This document shows positions 1-9,900 of a stretch of 64,000 nucleotides of DNA, piece after piece. The DNA is taken from positions 1,679,001 through 1,743,000 of the forward strand of contig NC_134025.1 in NCBI RefSeq assembly GCF_964204645.1, in the 5' to 3' direction. The position numbers and the translations under genes were made by a program. This DNA comes from Tubulanus polymorphus. Lineage: Eukaryota > Nemertea > Palaeonemertea > Tubulaniformes > Tubulanidae. The notes below the pieces were generated by a model, which was given only the letters and a program-made list of their open reading frames with translations, made no database searches and was not told where the DNA came from. The stretch's first letter is position 1; the number at the start of each line of letters is the position of its first letter.

Positions 1-853
1 ACATCAGGCGAGAGCAGTTCGAGTCACCCATAATAATATGTTTCGGGGGCACAATTGTCGAGCTAGCGGTGCGGCTCTCTGCAGGTGACATGTCAGTGAC
101 GGTAGACTGAGTATGAGTAGGAGTTTTAACTGTGGAATGTGATTTGTCCTCACATGATTGATGATCAGTTATGTCGTCGTCAAAATTTAGTCTTTTTTCC
201 AACCCCTGTAATATCGGACATTCTGATTTTTTATGCCCTTCCTTACGGCAGTAGAAACATAAAACGCCAGATGGACAATTGGCTGCTAGATGGTCTGGAG
301 ATTTACATTTAAAACAGAGTTTGCGAGTACGCAAGAGACAACGATAATACTGGTGATCCGTTTCACCGCAATACACACACTGCGTTTTATTATTATCGCA
401 GTAAAGTCGGACTTCAAATCTTCCAAATTTTGAATTAACTGGAATTATACTTTTCACTTTAAGCAATTTAGCATAAATAGAGCCATTCAAAATATCGGTG
501 TCTTTTATTTTCCCTCTTCTGATACTCCCATTTATTACCTCACCGTATGTCGATAATTGGGAGGCAATGAACGCATCTGATAATTCAACTGGTGCATCTT
601 TAATTGTAACGTTCGTAACATCTTGTACATCGTCAGCTTTATCAACTTTTAACGTGCGGTCTCTTATGTTCGGTGGATTTTTTATGAAATCCTCAACTGC
701 ACTCGTGTCCTTGAACGTAATTCTACACTCACCAGTTTTTGTGATTTGAATCGCACGCACTCGAACTGATTTAGATCCCAGGGCTGATAGGATATCACTT
801 TCCGTAATCCTTCCACCATAACAAACGACCGTGAGAGGTCTTTTTAGATCCAT
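1..853 (-). CDS. Retroelement ORF1-like CCHC zinc-knuckle protein, truncated by the window edge
   Basis: An open frame on the minus strand starts at an ATG at 853-851 and stays open to base 1 (284 codons), so its end lies outside the window. The first ~160 residues look like an RRM-type nucleic-acid-binding region. Three CX2CX4HX4C zinc knuckles follow (CVYCGETDHQYYRC, CFKCKSPDHLAANC, CFYCRKEGHKKSEC), then an acidic/Ser-Thr linker, and the visible part ends in IIMGDSNCSRL. GDSN is the block I nucleophile motif of SGNH/GDSL esterases. Zinc knuckles plus an esterase-like domain is a known layout for ORF1 of some non-LTR retrotransposons (CR1/L2-like), and it also occurs in unassigned invertebrate CCHC proteins. 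The nucleic-acid chaperone role is inferred from family. The frame is intact over its visible length, so the copy may be young. No reverse transcriptase is visible because the element would continue to the left. Confidence 0.75.
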   Translation of the reverse strand, partial: MDLKRPLTVVCYGGRITESDILSALGSKSVRVRAIQITKTGECRITFKDTSAVEDFIKNPPNIRDRTLKVDKADDVQDVTNVTIKDAPVELSDAFIASQLSTYGEVINGSIRRGKIKDTDILNGSIYAKLLKVKSIIPVNSKFGRFEVRLYCDNNKTQCVYCGETDHQYYRCLLRTRKLCFKCKSPDHLAANCPSGVLCFYCRKEGHKKSECPILQGLEKRLNFDDDITDHQSCEDKSHSTVKTPTHTQSTVTDMSPAESRTASSTIVPPKHIIMGDSNCSRLM

Positions 854-932
854 GTTTAAACTTGCGGCTAACTGAGAATTGAGGTAAAAATCCAAAAAAC
901 CATATCAGTGACGGAGAAGCGACTCCAACACC

Positions 933-943
933 GCCGCCATTTT
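933..943 (-). promoter_or_regulatory. YY1-like site upstream of the retroelement ORF
   Basis: Read on the minus strand this is AAAATGGCGGC, the YY1 consensus, about 80 bases upstream of the ORF1 start codon. YY1 sites near the 5' end are known from LINE-1 promoters. The match is in the sequence; its use here is inference. Confidence 0.35.
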
Positions 944-959
944 GAATCCTCGGTTGAAA

Positions 960-1935
960 AATGAAAATCATTCAGAACTCGATATTAAAGAGCAACATTC
1001 ATAACAGAAAAAATAGACAGTTTTTTCATCCGTTTATAAGGATATAGTGAATCATACACGATGTTATCCTACTTCTAATCAAACAGACGTGCTCGTTAGA
1101 AAACTGTCATTTGGGAATTATTTATTCCCAAAACAATTCGTATTACATGAGTATAATAACATATCAGATAGTTAAATACATTGTGTCTGGTAACAGCGAA
1201 TCCAGTCCTAGTTGTTGTATACACTGAATGGGTGGCTACTGACTAGACGCTGAATGTAAGTACAAATTAGGCACAAAACGTTTAGTCTAAATGGATAAAA
1301 TGTAGGGCCCAATTTATAGACTGGTATCTACTACCCGCGGGTAAAGATGATGAATACCAGTCTATAAAATCAGCCTTAAATGTTAAACGATCTTAGTTAA
1401 GTAGTTTTATTTTCATAGGATTGAATGAAAATTCTCTCTCGCCGACGTTGTATATACCTGTGATAAAAAGATCGGAAGCATATAACAAAAATATGCGATA
1501 ATTTCTAAAGCAGTTCGACTCGTAATAATCGATGATTTTTAAGCAGCTTTTTTTAATAGTTAAAGTACGAACAGATGCATTTAGTTATGAATTGAAAATA
1601 TTTTTCGAGTGTCGCGGTTTATAGATCGATCTGGGATGAGATATGAACGAATGTACATAACATACATTCATGCGTATTGTACAAATATCGAATATATATT
1701 TGTTTTAAAACATAACGAATGGAGAGAGTCATTCGTTTAGAGCCGTCGGATATTTTTTCATAGGGGAATTTTATATGAAATCATGACTATAAGGTCAGTA
1801 TTCATATTCATACATATCTCTAAAAAACGATTATTTTCATAAAAGCGATATAATGTGACGATCATATTTATCTGAAGTTTCGCTAAAAAAGGTCGTTTAT
1901 GGCTCTTTTTGAAATGTCTTATTAATGTTTTTCAG
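960..1935. other. AT-rich spacer, no gene seen
   Basis: This stretch separates the retroelement ORF from the galectin-like gene. I see no exon-like frame in it. It holds a short palindromic element near 1303-1377 and presumably the 5' untranslated part of the galectin-like gene, because a good acceptor (ttttcag) ends at 1935. Confidence 0.5.
1303..1377. repeat. Short palindromic MITE-like element
   Basis: A perfect 15-bp inverted repeat (TTTATAGACTGGTAT at 1313-1327 and its complement at 1354-1368) flanks a GC-rich centre with CCGCGGG. Similarity extends outward on both sides (GGGCCCAA against AAGGCTGA). The size and structure fit a tiny non-autonomous DNA element. Confidence 0.5.
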
Positions 1936-1954
1936 CGGAATGCTATGAATAATA

Positions 1955-3397
1955 ATGAAGCTGTTTGAATCAACTCGATTCAAAGGCGAGGTAAAAATAA
2001 ACAGTTAAGCTATCTAGAAAGAGTTTCAAAGCTGCTCTGTTCCTATTGATGTGAATATTGAACAGTGTGTGACATATGTTTCAGGGTTGTCCACTGGAAT
2101 TCAACCTACCTACTCGATTATATGTCGGACATAGAATTGAGATACAAGTTATACCTTCCAGACTCTTCAAGAGGTTACAAAAACGTTTTCTATTGTTCAC
2201 TCTGTATTTGAAAAAGAAAACTCAGGGTCTCGTTCCAAAGTTCAAGGTCAAGTTTGACTTGGGCGTTAGAATCAGTTCATTTTGAGTGTTATAACGCAAG
2301 AGTCAAGTTTTAACACAGAACCGCGGAACTAGGTCCAGAGTTCTGCTGTAACATATTTGCTTTTTCACTGTTAATGTCTTATAGATTTAGTTTACGGTTT
2401 GAATCTGATTCTCCTGATGCCGGTGGGAAGATCTACTCTCCACTCTTATTCTATTACGGTACTGAATATGGAGGACGAATAGTGGTCCGTTCTGAAACTA
2501 TGACGTCACAACGCGAAGTCGTCAGAGATCAAGAATTAACCGTCATCCCCGCCGAACCGATTATATACAGTATTGTTATTGAGGCAGGAAAATTCGTGGT
2601 ACGTCATCAAAATCGAGTATTCGTTCTCGTAGTAGGAGGCACAGGTCTCTCAAAGCTCTTTCAAAAGAAAAGATCGTAGTACATCGGACTTAGTTCGATG
2701 AATTTCCAATAAATGTCTTGTAACCCCAGCAGATAGTGAGTGATATGGCTTGACTAGTCACGTCGCAAGCTTAAAGTTTACCTTAATGTTACACACGTTT
2801 ATTCTGTGAATTCAATATCTATCCGATGACATTATGAAATTACCAATTATAGTTATACGTGTCAGATGGTGTAATAGAAGCCGAATATAGCGATGAATCT
2901 CTACTTGAAAATATCAAACGTATAAAAATAGACGGAGACGTGTTAGTGTTATACGTAGATTTAATGGTAGACGAAGAATTTCTAAAGAGAAACGGGTAAT
3001 TGATTTAGAGTCTCATTCAAACACCAGTATTATCTCTGATATCAACAGCGACTTATCACCTCAGAATCTAATAAATGATAAGCATCGATAAAACACCCTT
3101 TCCGTGTTGTAACGATAACATGAAATCGAGTCCGAAATATTTCATTGAGCTCAGATTTGATTCGACGTTTCACTTTTATCCCATCAGTCATATTCGGGAG
3201 TACTGGATAGTTGATATTAGATATTAGCTCAAATAAACAATCATTACAAATAAACGAAGTTTTTCTGAGCCACCGATGAACTGACCACTTCAGATATTTA
3301 CCATTTCAGGGATACCAGTAATTTCAAAGCGTTACGACCGAAGGATAGAGCCAAAGCCCAGATGACTCTCTGCTGTGGAGGCTGTTGTATACTATAG
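1955..3397 (+). CDS. Galectin-like protein with a CaaX-like C-terminus, five exons
   Basis: Exons: 1955-1990, 2085-2173, 2385 to about 2631, 2853-2995 and 3310-3397. Three donors in the same phase (2617, 2629, 2632) are possible for exon 3, so the protein has 195-200 residues. All junctions keep frame. Exon 2 carries the galectin start (LYVGHRIEIQVIP), exon 3 the core (FSLRFESD, LLFYYGTEYGGRIVVR, then REVVRDQELTVIPAEP and a YSIVIEAGKFVV strand), and exon 4 the final strand (IKRIKIDGDVLVLYVDL). The usual sugar-contact residues (H-NPR and W-G-E-R) are not conserved, so beta-galactoside binding is doubtful. The last exon adds a basic tail ending CCGGCCIL, which fits a C-a-a-X box with Leu at X (typical of geranylgeranylation) plus nearby cysteines. 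The start ATG is in an exon that begins 19 bases earlier at an acceptor, so a 5' untranslated exon probably lies upstream. Confidence 0.68.
2221..2336. repeat. MITE copy inside the galectin-like gene's second intron
   Basis: The ends are imperfect inverted repeats (GGGTCTCGTTCCAAAGTTC and, at the right end, GAACCGCGGAACTAGGTCC). Both resemble the ends of the better preserved copy at 22538-22646, including internal GAGTCAA/AGTTTAAC-type words. This copy is more decayed. Confidence 0.5.
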
Positions 3398-3859
3398 ACT
3401 TTCTGTTGTGATAATTATGTATATAACGACTTGAGTGTATATCGTATATCTTATATCGTAAATCGTATGGATTTCATTCTAGTATTAAACTGCTACATCA
3501 TCGGGATAGAAACGAATTAACCAGCATTCACATACGTCATCAAATTCCGTTGTTCTGAACTTTGTAACTCGCAAAACCTACAGAGAATATACGCGTATAT
3601 TACTACTACGTTATATACAAAAAGGGGAAATAACTGATATAATGATTTATGATAAATAATAGCTTTAGAGGAGCTGATTTGTGTAGTTAATCGTGTGTGT
3701 GTAAATATGTCTATTTAGGCCGGTAATTAAGTGATTTGATGCATGTACCCACGACTAGTCACCACAGCCGTATAGTCAAACAGTGAACGAACTGTTTTTT
3801 AAAACTTTCTGTTAGATTCTCTAACTCCAGGGAACAGTGAATTCTTCAGACAACTGACA

Positions 3860-4988
3860 ATGTCTCGTCCTCACATTGCGTTATCAGTGATTGCGTTGAT
3901 CGTTCTCGTTTTTGGACTTGGTGATGGAAAATCTAACCGCCTGACAAACTCGATAAGGCATCGAGCAATAGTTTCAGTCTCGGAGGATTCTCTACCGGGA
4001 CATGTCGTTTACCAACTGAAAAGATTCCCTAACGCCAAGTAAGTTTTTAGATTTAATTTCATGCGAATTTTCAGGTTTTCACAGATGAATTCTCCGATTT
4101 TTATCGAAATTTCAGTTTATAAACGCGAAAACAGTTGAAATTACGTTAACTGATTTCATGAGAAACTACGAGCTCTCGCTACTAGTATAGAGTAGGTTCG
4201 CCAGGTAAATGAGTAACAAGTCAAACATCAGCATCTATAGGGACAGTGACATTGATCAGAGAATACAGTGTTACGCGAATACATCAAATTGTATCGTAGC
4301 TTCATGACCACCCATTATCCTGATGAAGCAACTATATACCTTGTAGCAAAAGCTCGTAATTTCTAAGAAATCACACAGTACGACCTGTATTCACGTTTAC
4401 TGGTTTGATACCGAAAATAGTTTGTCCGTGATTTCATTATCAGATCGTTTTTCCAACAGGTACGTTCTGGTTAGCCGGTACGTCGACATAGATGCGCAGA
4501 CGACTCTGAGAGTTGACCCCGATACCGGACGCGTGGTTCTGTTACGCAGGTTCAAACATCACGATCGCGTCAGTTATAAATTATTCATCGAAACTAAATC
4601 GGCGATTAATGGTGAAATACTCGACGAATTCACTTTAACAGTGAATGTAATCGACGTGAACGACCACTCTCCTGATATTACTGTGAGTACCTATGCAGCT
4701 GATGGTCGTTCGCTGACGGTAGCTACCGGTCAGAAAGCTGCCGGCATAGCTTTCTTACTCGTTACTGATCTGGATCACGGACTGAACTCGAAAATCGCCT
4801 GCTCACTCGATAATCAGGATTTTAAGCTCGACGAACTTAACGACGAAGATAACGATTCGGCGCAATTTGAATTAATGAACTCGAAAGTGTTTGACACGAA
4901 ACAAATGATTGAAGTTACTTTAGAATGTCACGATTTCGGTCAGACGCGTAAAAGTAGTAGTAGAAAATTGACCATCAATGTTATCTAA
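3860..4988 (+). CDS. Secreted two-cadherin-repeat protein, two exons
   Basis: Exons 3860-4038 and 4460-4988 join in phase 2 and give 235 residues. Residues 1-25 form a signal peptide (hydrophobic core ALSVIALIVLVFGL). The first repeat holds FRVDPDTG-like LRVDPDTGRVVLL and ends in the calcium-site linker VNVIDVNDHSPDI. The second has VTDLDHGLNSKIACSL and F-L motifs typical of protocadherin EC2. The protein then stops at TAA with no membrane segment, so it should be secreted. A polyadenylation signal follows at 5041. Classical cadherins and protocadherins have five or more repeats and a transmembrane helix, so this is either a short decoy-like paralogue or the remnant of a longer gene. An alternative acceptor before 4419 would add about 14 residues in the same frame; I prefer 4460 because of its pyrimidine tract. 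Confidence 0.72.
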
Positions 4989-5040
4989 TAACCGTATTCA
5001 CAAATAACCGATATATTTCATATTCGCATAACAAGTTAGA

Positions 5041-5046
5041 AATAAA
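5041..5046 (+). promoter_or_regulatory. Polyadenylation signal of the cadherin-repeat gene
   Basis: An AATAAA hexamer lies 52 bases after the stop codon. Confidence 0.6.
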
Positions 5047-6982
5047 TGAATTGCAATCTTAAACAAAACATGTATTTAAATGTTGGGGTCTAACTGCAGT
5101 TTTGGTCGTTTTGGTTGAGTACGATTAACAGGGCTAAACTGTAGTCGCTCCATATTTTGTGGTCACACTATGCTGTTTGTTGCAAATACATAAATGCTGT
5201 TGCTTTTTATTCCGAATTTGATCATGGATCGTGAAGTCTGATTAAACTATTATTTTTATCATTATCAAAGTGTTCGATTGTGATATGTTTTCAGTATTAT
5301 TTAAATGATATATAAGGAGGTCTGTTGGAAAGTGGCACGTTTTTCTATGTGAATCAAGGAAGAAACGACCAGGATACAGTTCCACCGGTAATCAGATACA
5401 GATGACTTCGAGTCAAACTTAACCCACAATTGTCATCACTGAATTGTCGTAGTTTCACAATGTTTTTGAACAGTTATGTGTACATACTATCACACCAGTG
5501 ACATCAAGTGTTTCTCATAGACATGTCTGCTAATTATGGTATGTCCTCATTCTATCGGTTATTTCTGACTGTAACACTGGGTCCAGTCGGGAAATTACAA
5601 CGACTGTTAACCTAATATTTCCATTCCACCAAAACATTTACTCGAAGTACCATACACGAGAGCCCAAGCTACTTATTCACGCGTCCTCAATATTTCCATC
5701 ACAAAATTAATGCGATAATCATAAGAAACTTATTGCACAGAATCTTAAAACCGATAGAAAAATATAAACAAGAGAAAACGGTGACAATGTATTATTTTTT
5801 ATTACTTAAATGACTCTGCAGTGAACCGTAAACAAAGATCTGAACCGTGGAAGTGGAAGGTTTATTCCAACAATATCGTCATTGACAATAACAAACTTCA
5901 CTCGAGCACATCGCTAAACACCCCGGTCGGCTTGGCCGAATGGGTTTGAACGATCGCCTCAGAGGACGTAGGTTCCGAGATCGAATCCTCGCAGGTATCT
6001 CATATTTGAAGCGCCTAGGATAGTAGCACCTTTGGTAAGGATAGAATTTTTGTCCGATGCCTTAACTTTTCAAGTCATACACATCTCTTAACTATCCGTT
6101 TCAAGTTGCCAACTTTTTATGTTAAAACAGTGTATGAATTGTGATAAAGCATTTTGCTATCATATATCCTCAATGTTTTTTAGAGTTTGTTAATAAGATC
6201 AAGTCGATTTCTTTTCTATTTGGGTCATCTTTAAATATATCTATCCAAGTTTAAATACAAAGAAATTCACGCGCAGTTGATTTTGTTCAGTGAATGGCGT
6301 GTTTATTGTCTCTAAACCAGATATTTGAAATAGACGTTGATTTTTATGCAGCAATTTTCCGTCGAAAAAGACGTATAACTACTTTATAGAAAGAGCAGTG
6401 TTTGAATGAACTTCGTATTGCTGTGAACATCTCTTCACGTAAGTTGAGTTTGTATTCATAACTGCGTTGATTTCAGAATTTGCATATAACATCCACTTGT
6501 CTCACCAGAAATCATCTATTGCATTACGATTCTTAACGACATTATATGATATTTTTCTCTAAGTATTTTCATTTAAATAATTCATTCCAATGACCTATTT
6601 TCACCTAGCAATTGAAAGAGTAAGTATACATTTTAGAATAGAAAATTTCGTTATATAAGAACCAATCCTTATCCTAGAAATTAGATTTCTCTGTTTAGGG
6701 TTCACTCTATCTAGTTAAGTAAATTATAGTATTGTTTGCGTGGGGCACGTAAAGAGTGAGAGGTAGTTAGTCATTTTGTGCTTAGAAAATGAGGTTAAAT
6801 ACACGAGATTTGAGTGTTTTATTTAACAATGGGTGCGAGAGACGAAATTAAAAAGAAACCGATCAAATGTATATGCGTGTGATATTTTACAAATGACCGC
6901 AGAACAGCCGAAAAAAAAAACATCAAATCGGGAAATAATTGGTTATTTGCAGGATATAATGTGTTGATATACAGCGTTGGAA
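5047..6982. other. Spacer between the cadherin-repeat and CBM20 genes
   Basis: No coding frame is convincing here. The spacer holds a decayed copy of the MITE family at about 5372-5440 and a tRNA-derived SINE remnant near 5925. Its last part, with a ttatttgcag acceptor-like site about 30 bases before the next start codon, is probably 5' untranslated sequence of the large CBM20 gene. Confidence 0.5.
5925..6060 (+). mobile_element. tRNA-derived SINE remnant
   Basis: The stretch starts GGTCGGCTTGGCCGAATGGG, which contains a pol III A-box (TGGCCGAATGG). A B-box (GATCGAATCC) follows at 5979-5988 with normal A-to-B spacing. The T-stem and acceptor stem do not close properly and no CCA-proximal pairing is visible, so this is not a functional tRNA. 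The right border is approximate. Confidence 0.5.
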
Positions 6983-9900
6983 ATGGCTGAATACAATAGC
7001 GAGGGTTATATAAGAGGTAATTAAGAGGATATATATATTTCTCAATATATAATTCCGATGCATATGACTAAAATAGAAAGTTATATATAATTTCAATAGT
7101 AAAAGATAAGTGATTCTAATTCTAGCTGTTCATAATGAATACGATATATTTATACTCATTCTGTGCTAATGATATATTTTGTAGAGCACAGTCGAGAAGA
7201 AAAGAAAGGAGGTTTAATACGAGTCATTTTCAAAACTCATTATTGGGCAAAATTCCCCGGAGATTGTCTGAGTATTTTGGGTAATATAGATGAACTAGGC
7301 AACTGGGACGTGACAAAGTGTACTCTGGCAACTGAGTGGCCGAGTGGTTCAGGATACTGGTATGTCGACAGTTATTTACCTAGTGGGACTGTTTATAAAT
7401 GGAAATGGGTCCTGATTGATGCGGAAAAGACTAAGGTTTACAGATGGGAAGAAAGAAAAAATAGAGAACAGTTAGTTCCAGGTGTGGCGACATTGATCGA
7501 AAGCGCGTGGATGTACTGGGAACGAGAACTTCATCCTGATGACAACAGAACAACAGGTAAAACAAACACGAATCAGTTCATTCCAAATCTGTTCAGCTGT
7601 AAATCGTTGAATTATATTTGTTGTAGAAGTAAGCGAATTGATTGGAGCGAGTAAAGCCACTTTCAGCGCGCTAGAGAACAGCAATGCTGATGATCAAAGT
7701 AATGTACAAATGAACTATATTCAACTCACCGGTCGTGGTAGAGGTTCCTTACAGATCGATACTAATACGATGGGTTTAAGTTTGATTGAAATAGCGCAAG
7801 TTATTGAACAGAAACGACGGGAATCGATTCAAGAGGATGAACATGACGACCGTATTGGTGACACGCAAAAGAGTTTGAAACGATCAGATGAGGATTTTTC
7901 CGTTCAAGAAAAATCAAGTAAATTGAAACTCGATAATGAAGAAACATCCGTTGAAGAGTTCGACTCGGTTTCTGGACTGACTCAACTAATGGGGGAAAGT
8001 TTCGAGATAGAAATTACAGAAGGGAGTGAAACTGATCCAGTTACAGATGAGTTGAAAATAGATAATCAAACAACTGAGAATAGAGAAATCAGTGACGCTG
8101 TAGCTGAGAATATACTGACACAATTCCTCTCGAACGAAGTCAGAGATTCTAGTCTCCGCCAATACAGAGAACATAATCTCGATATAGCCACCGGTGGAGA
8201 TGACCGTGAGATCTCTGAGGGTTTGATCGATGCAGAAGTAGCTCTACCCCTCGGTCCGCTCGATGACATACTCGAACTTATTAATAAATCTCCCGATACC
8301 TACCACGTAAAATCTGAAGACAACGAACAGAAGAATTTCAATAAAAGCGACGGTAAAATTGAGCCAGAAGTATTCGTACCTTCAGAGGAAAAATGCGTGG
8401 ATATTAAAGTGGACCGACATGGCCGAGTCAAAGTCCCATCAAAAAGAGGCGCTTTGCCAGATTTCCATTCGGATCCCGATCCTAATGAGATGTCAAGTAT
8501 AGTCTATGGAAAAACTGAAGTATCACAGCTCTATGCAGCTGCGTTACCACTCGATAGTACCAGGCACGGCGATATGAATACAAAATACAATTCAATGACA
8601 CACGCAGAGTCAGACAAAACATATAAACGAGGCGAATGTGTACACGAGGATATAAAACCTACATACTGTGACACAGTAAAAACAGATATATCTAACTTTA
8701 CTTCATCCGACCAAGAGACATCGAATCTTACTAAATCCGACTCAGAGGAGGAGGATACGAACAGCTCCGGAGTAGAGATAGATCAACCGGTCACAATCGA
8801 CGATGTGGATAAAGATGTCGAAGATACTTTGAACGATTTTCGGCAAATAATAGCTGAAGCAGCTTTAGAAAAGGGACTAGGAAGACTCGGTGAATCGGTG
8901 GAAGCAGTAAGTGAACCAGAAACCGATCTATCACCGGATAATTCAGGGAATATAACCGAACAGTCGGTGGTATGTGAAAATCTGACAGATAACGCCTCCA
9001 AAGAGGATATATTCCGTACCTCGGGTAATGCGAGTAGCCAGGAATCGATAGAAGAAGTTATCGAGCCCGAAAGTATTCTTCCATTGGGTCCACTTGAAGA
9101 TATCCGAGAACTCATAGCTAGGAATGCAATTGAGCAATCACTTGATAAAACTGATAGCGCTACTATCGAATCAGAAGCTGAGGTCACAACCGGCAGAGTT
9201 GAAGACATAATTCAACCAGAAAATATACTTCCATTGGGACCACTTGAAGATATCCGTGAACTCATCGCACGTGAAGCTATTTCAAAAGAGATTCAGAGTC
9301 AAACAACATCTGGGGAAGTTACGAGCAGTCAGAAACCGATAGAAGAGACAATAGAACCTGAATGTAACGAGCTTCCGCTTGATACACTTACCGATTTACG
9401 GGAGATTGCAGCAAGGATTGCAATCGAACGTTCTCTCGATGAACAAATAACTGATAGTCAGACATTTGAAACGCAAGCGGTTGATGATACCGAGAAAGTT
9501 TCTCTACCGGACGATAGTTTCATAGTGAGCGATAATATAACTAAAGGCATATTTCACCCGGATTTCGCCGAATCATCAGGTGCTCTTGAAGACTTTCGTG
9601 ATATCATTGCAAGTGATGAGGTTTCTGAAGATATTCAAATAACTTCTGTGAATGCTGTTGCAAGCAACCGAGAACCGATAGAAGAAGTTATCGAGCCCGA
9701 AAGTATTCTTCCATTGGGACCGCTTGAAGATATCCGAGAACTCATAGCTAGGAACGCAATTGAGCAATCACTTGATAAAACTGATAGCGCTACTATCGAA
9801 TCAGAACCTGAGGTCACAACCGGCAGAGTTGAAGATATAATTCAACCAGAAAATATACTTCCATTGGGACCACTTGAAGATATCCGTGAACTCATCGCAC

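Noticed and set aside
5925-6000. tRNA gene
   Set aside because: A and B boxes are present but the acceptor stem and T stem do not pair and no anticodon arm is clean; a SINE remnant explains it better.
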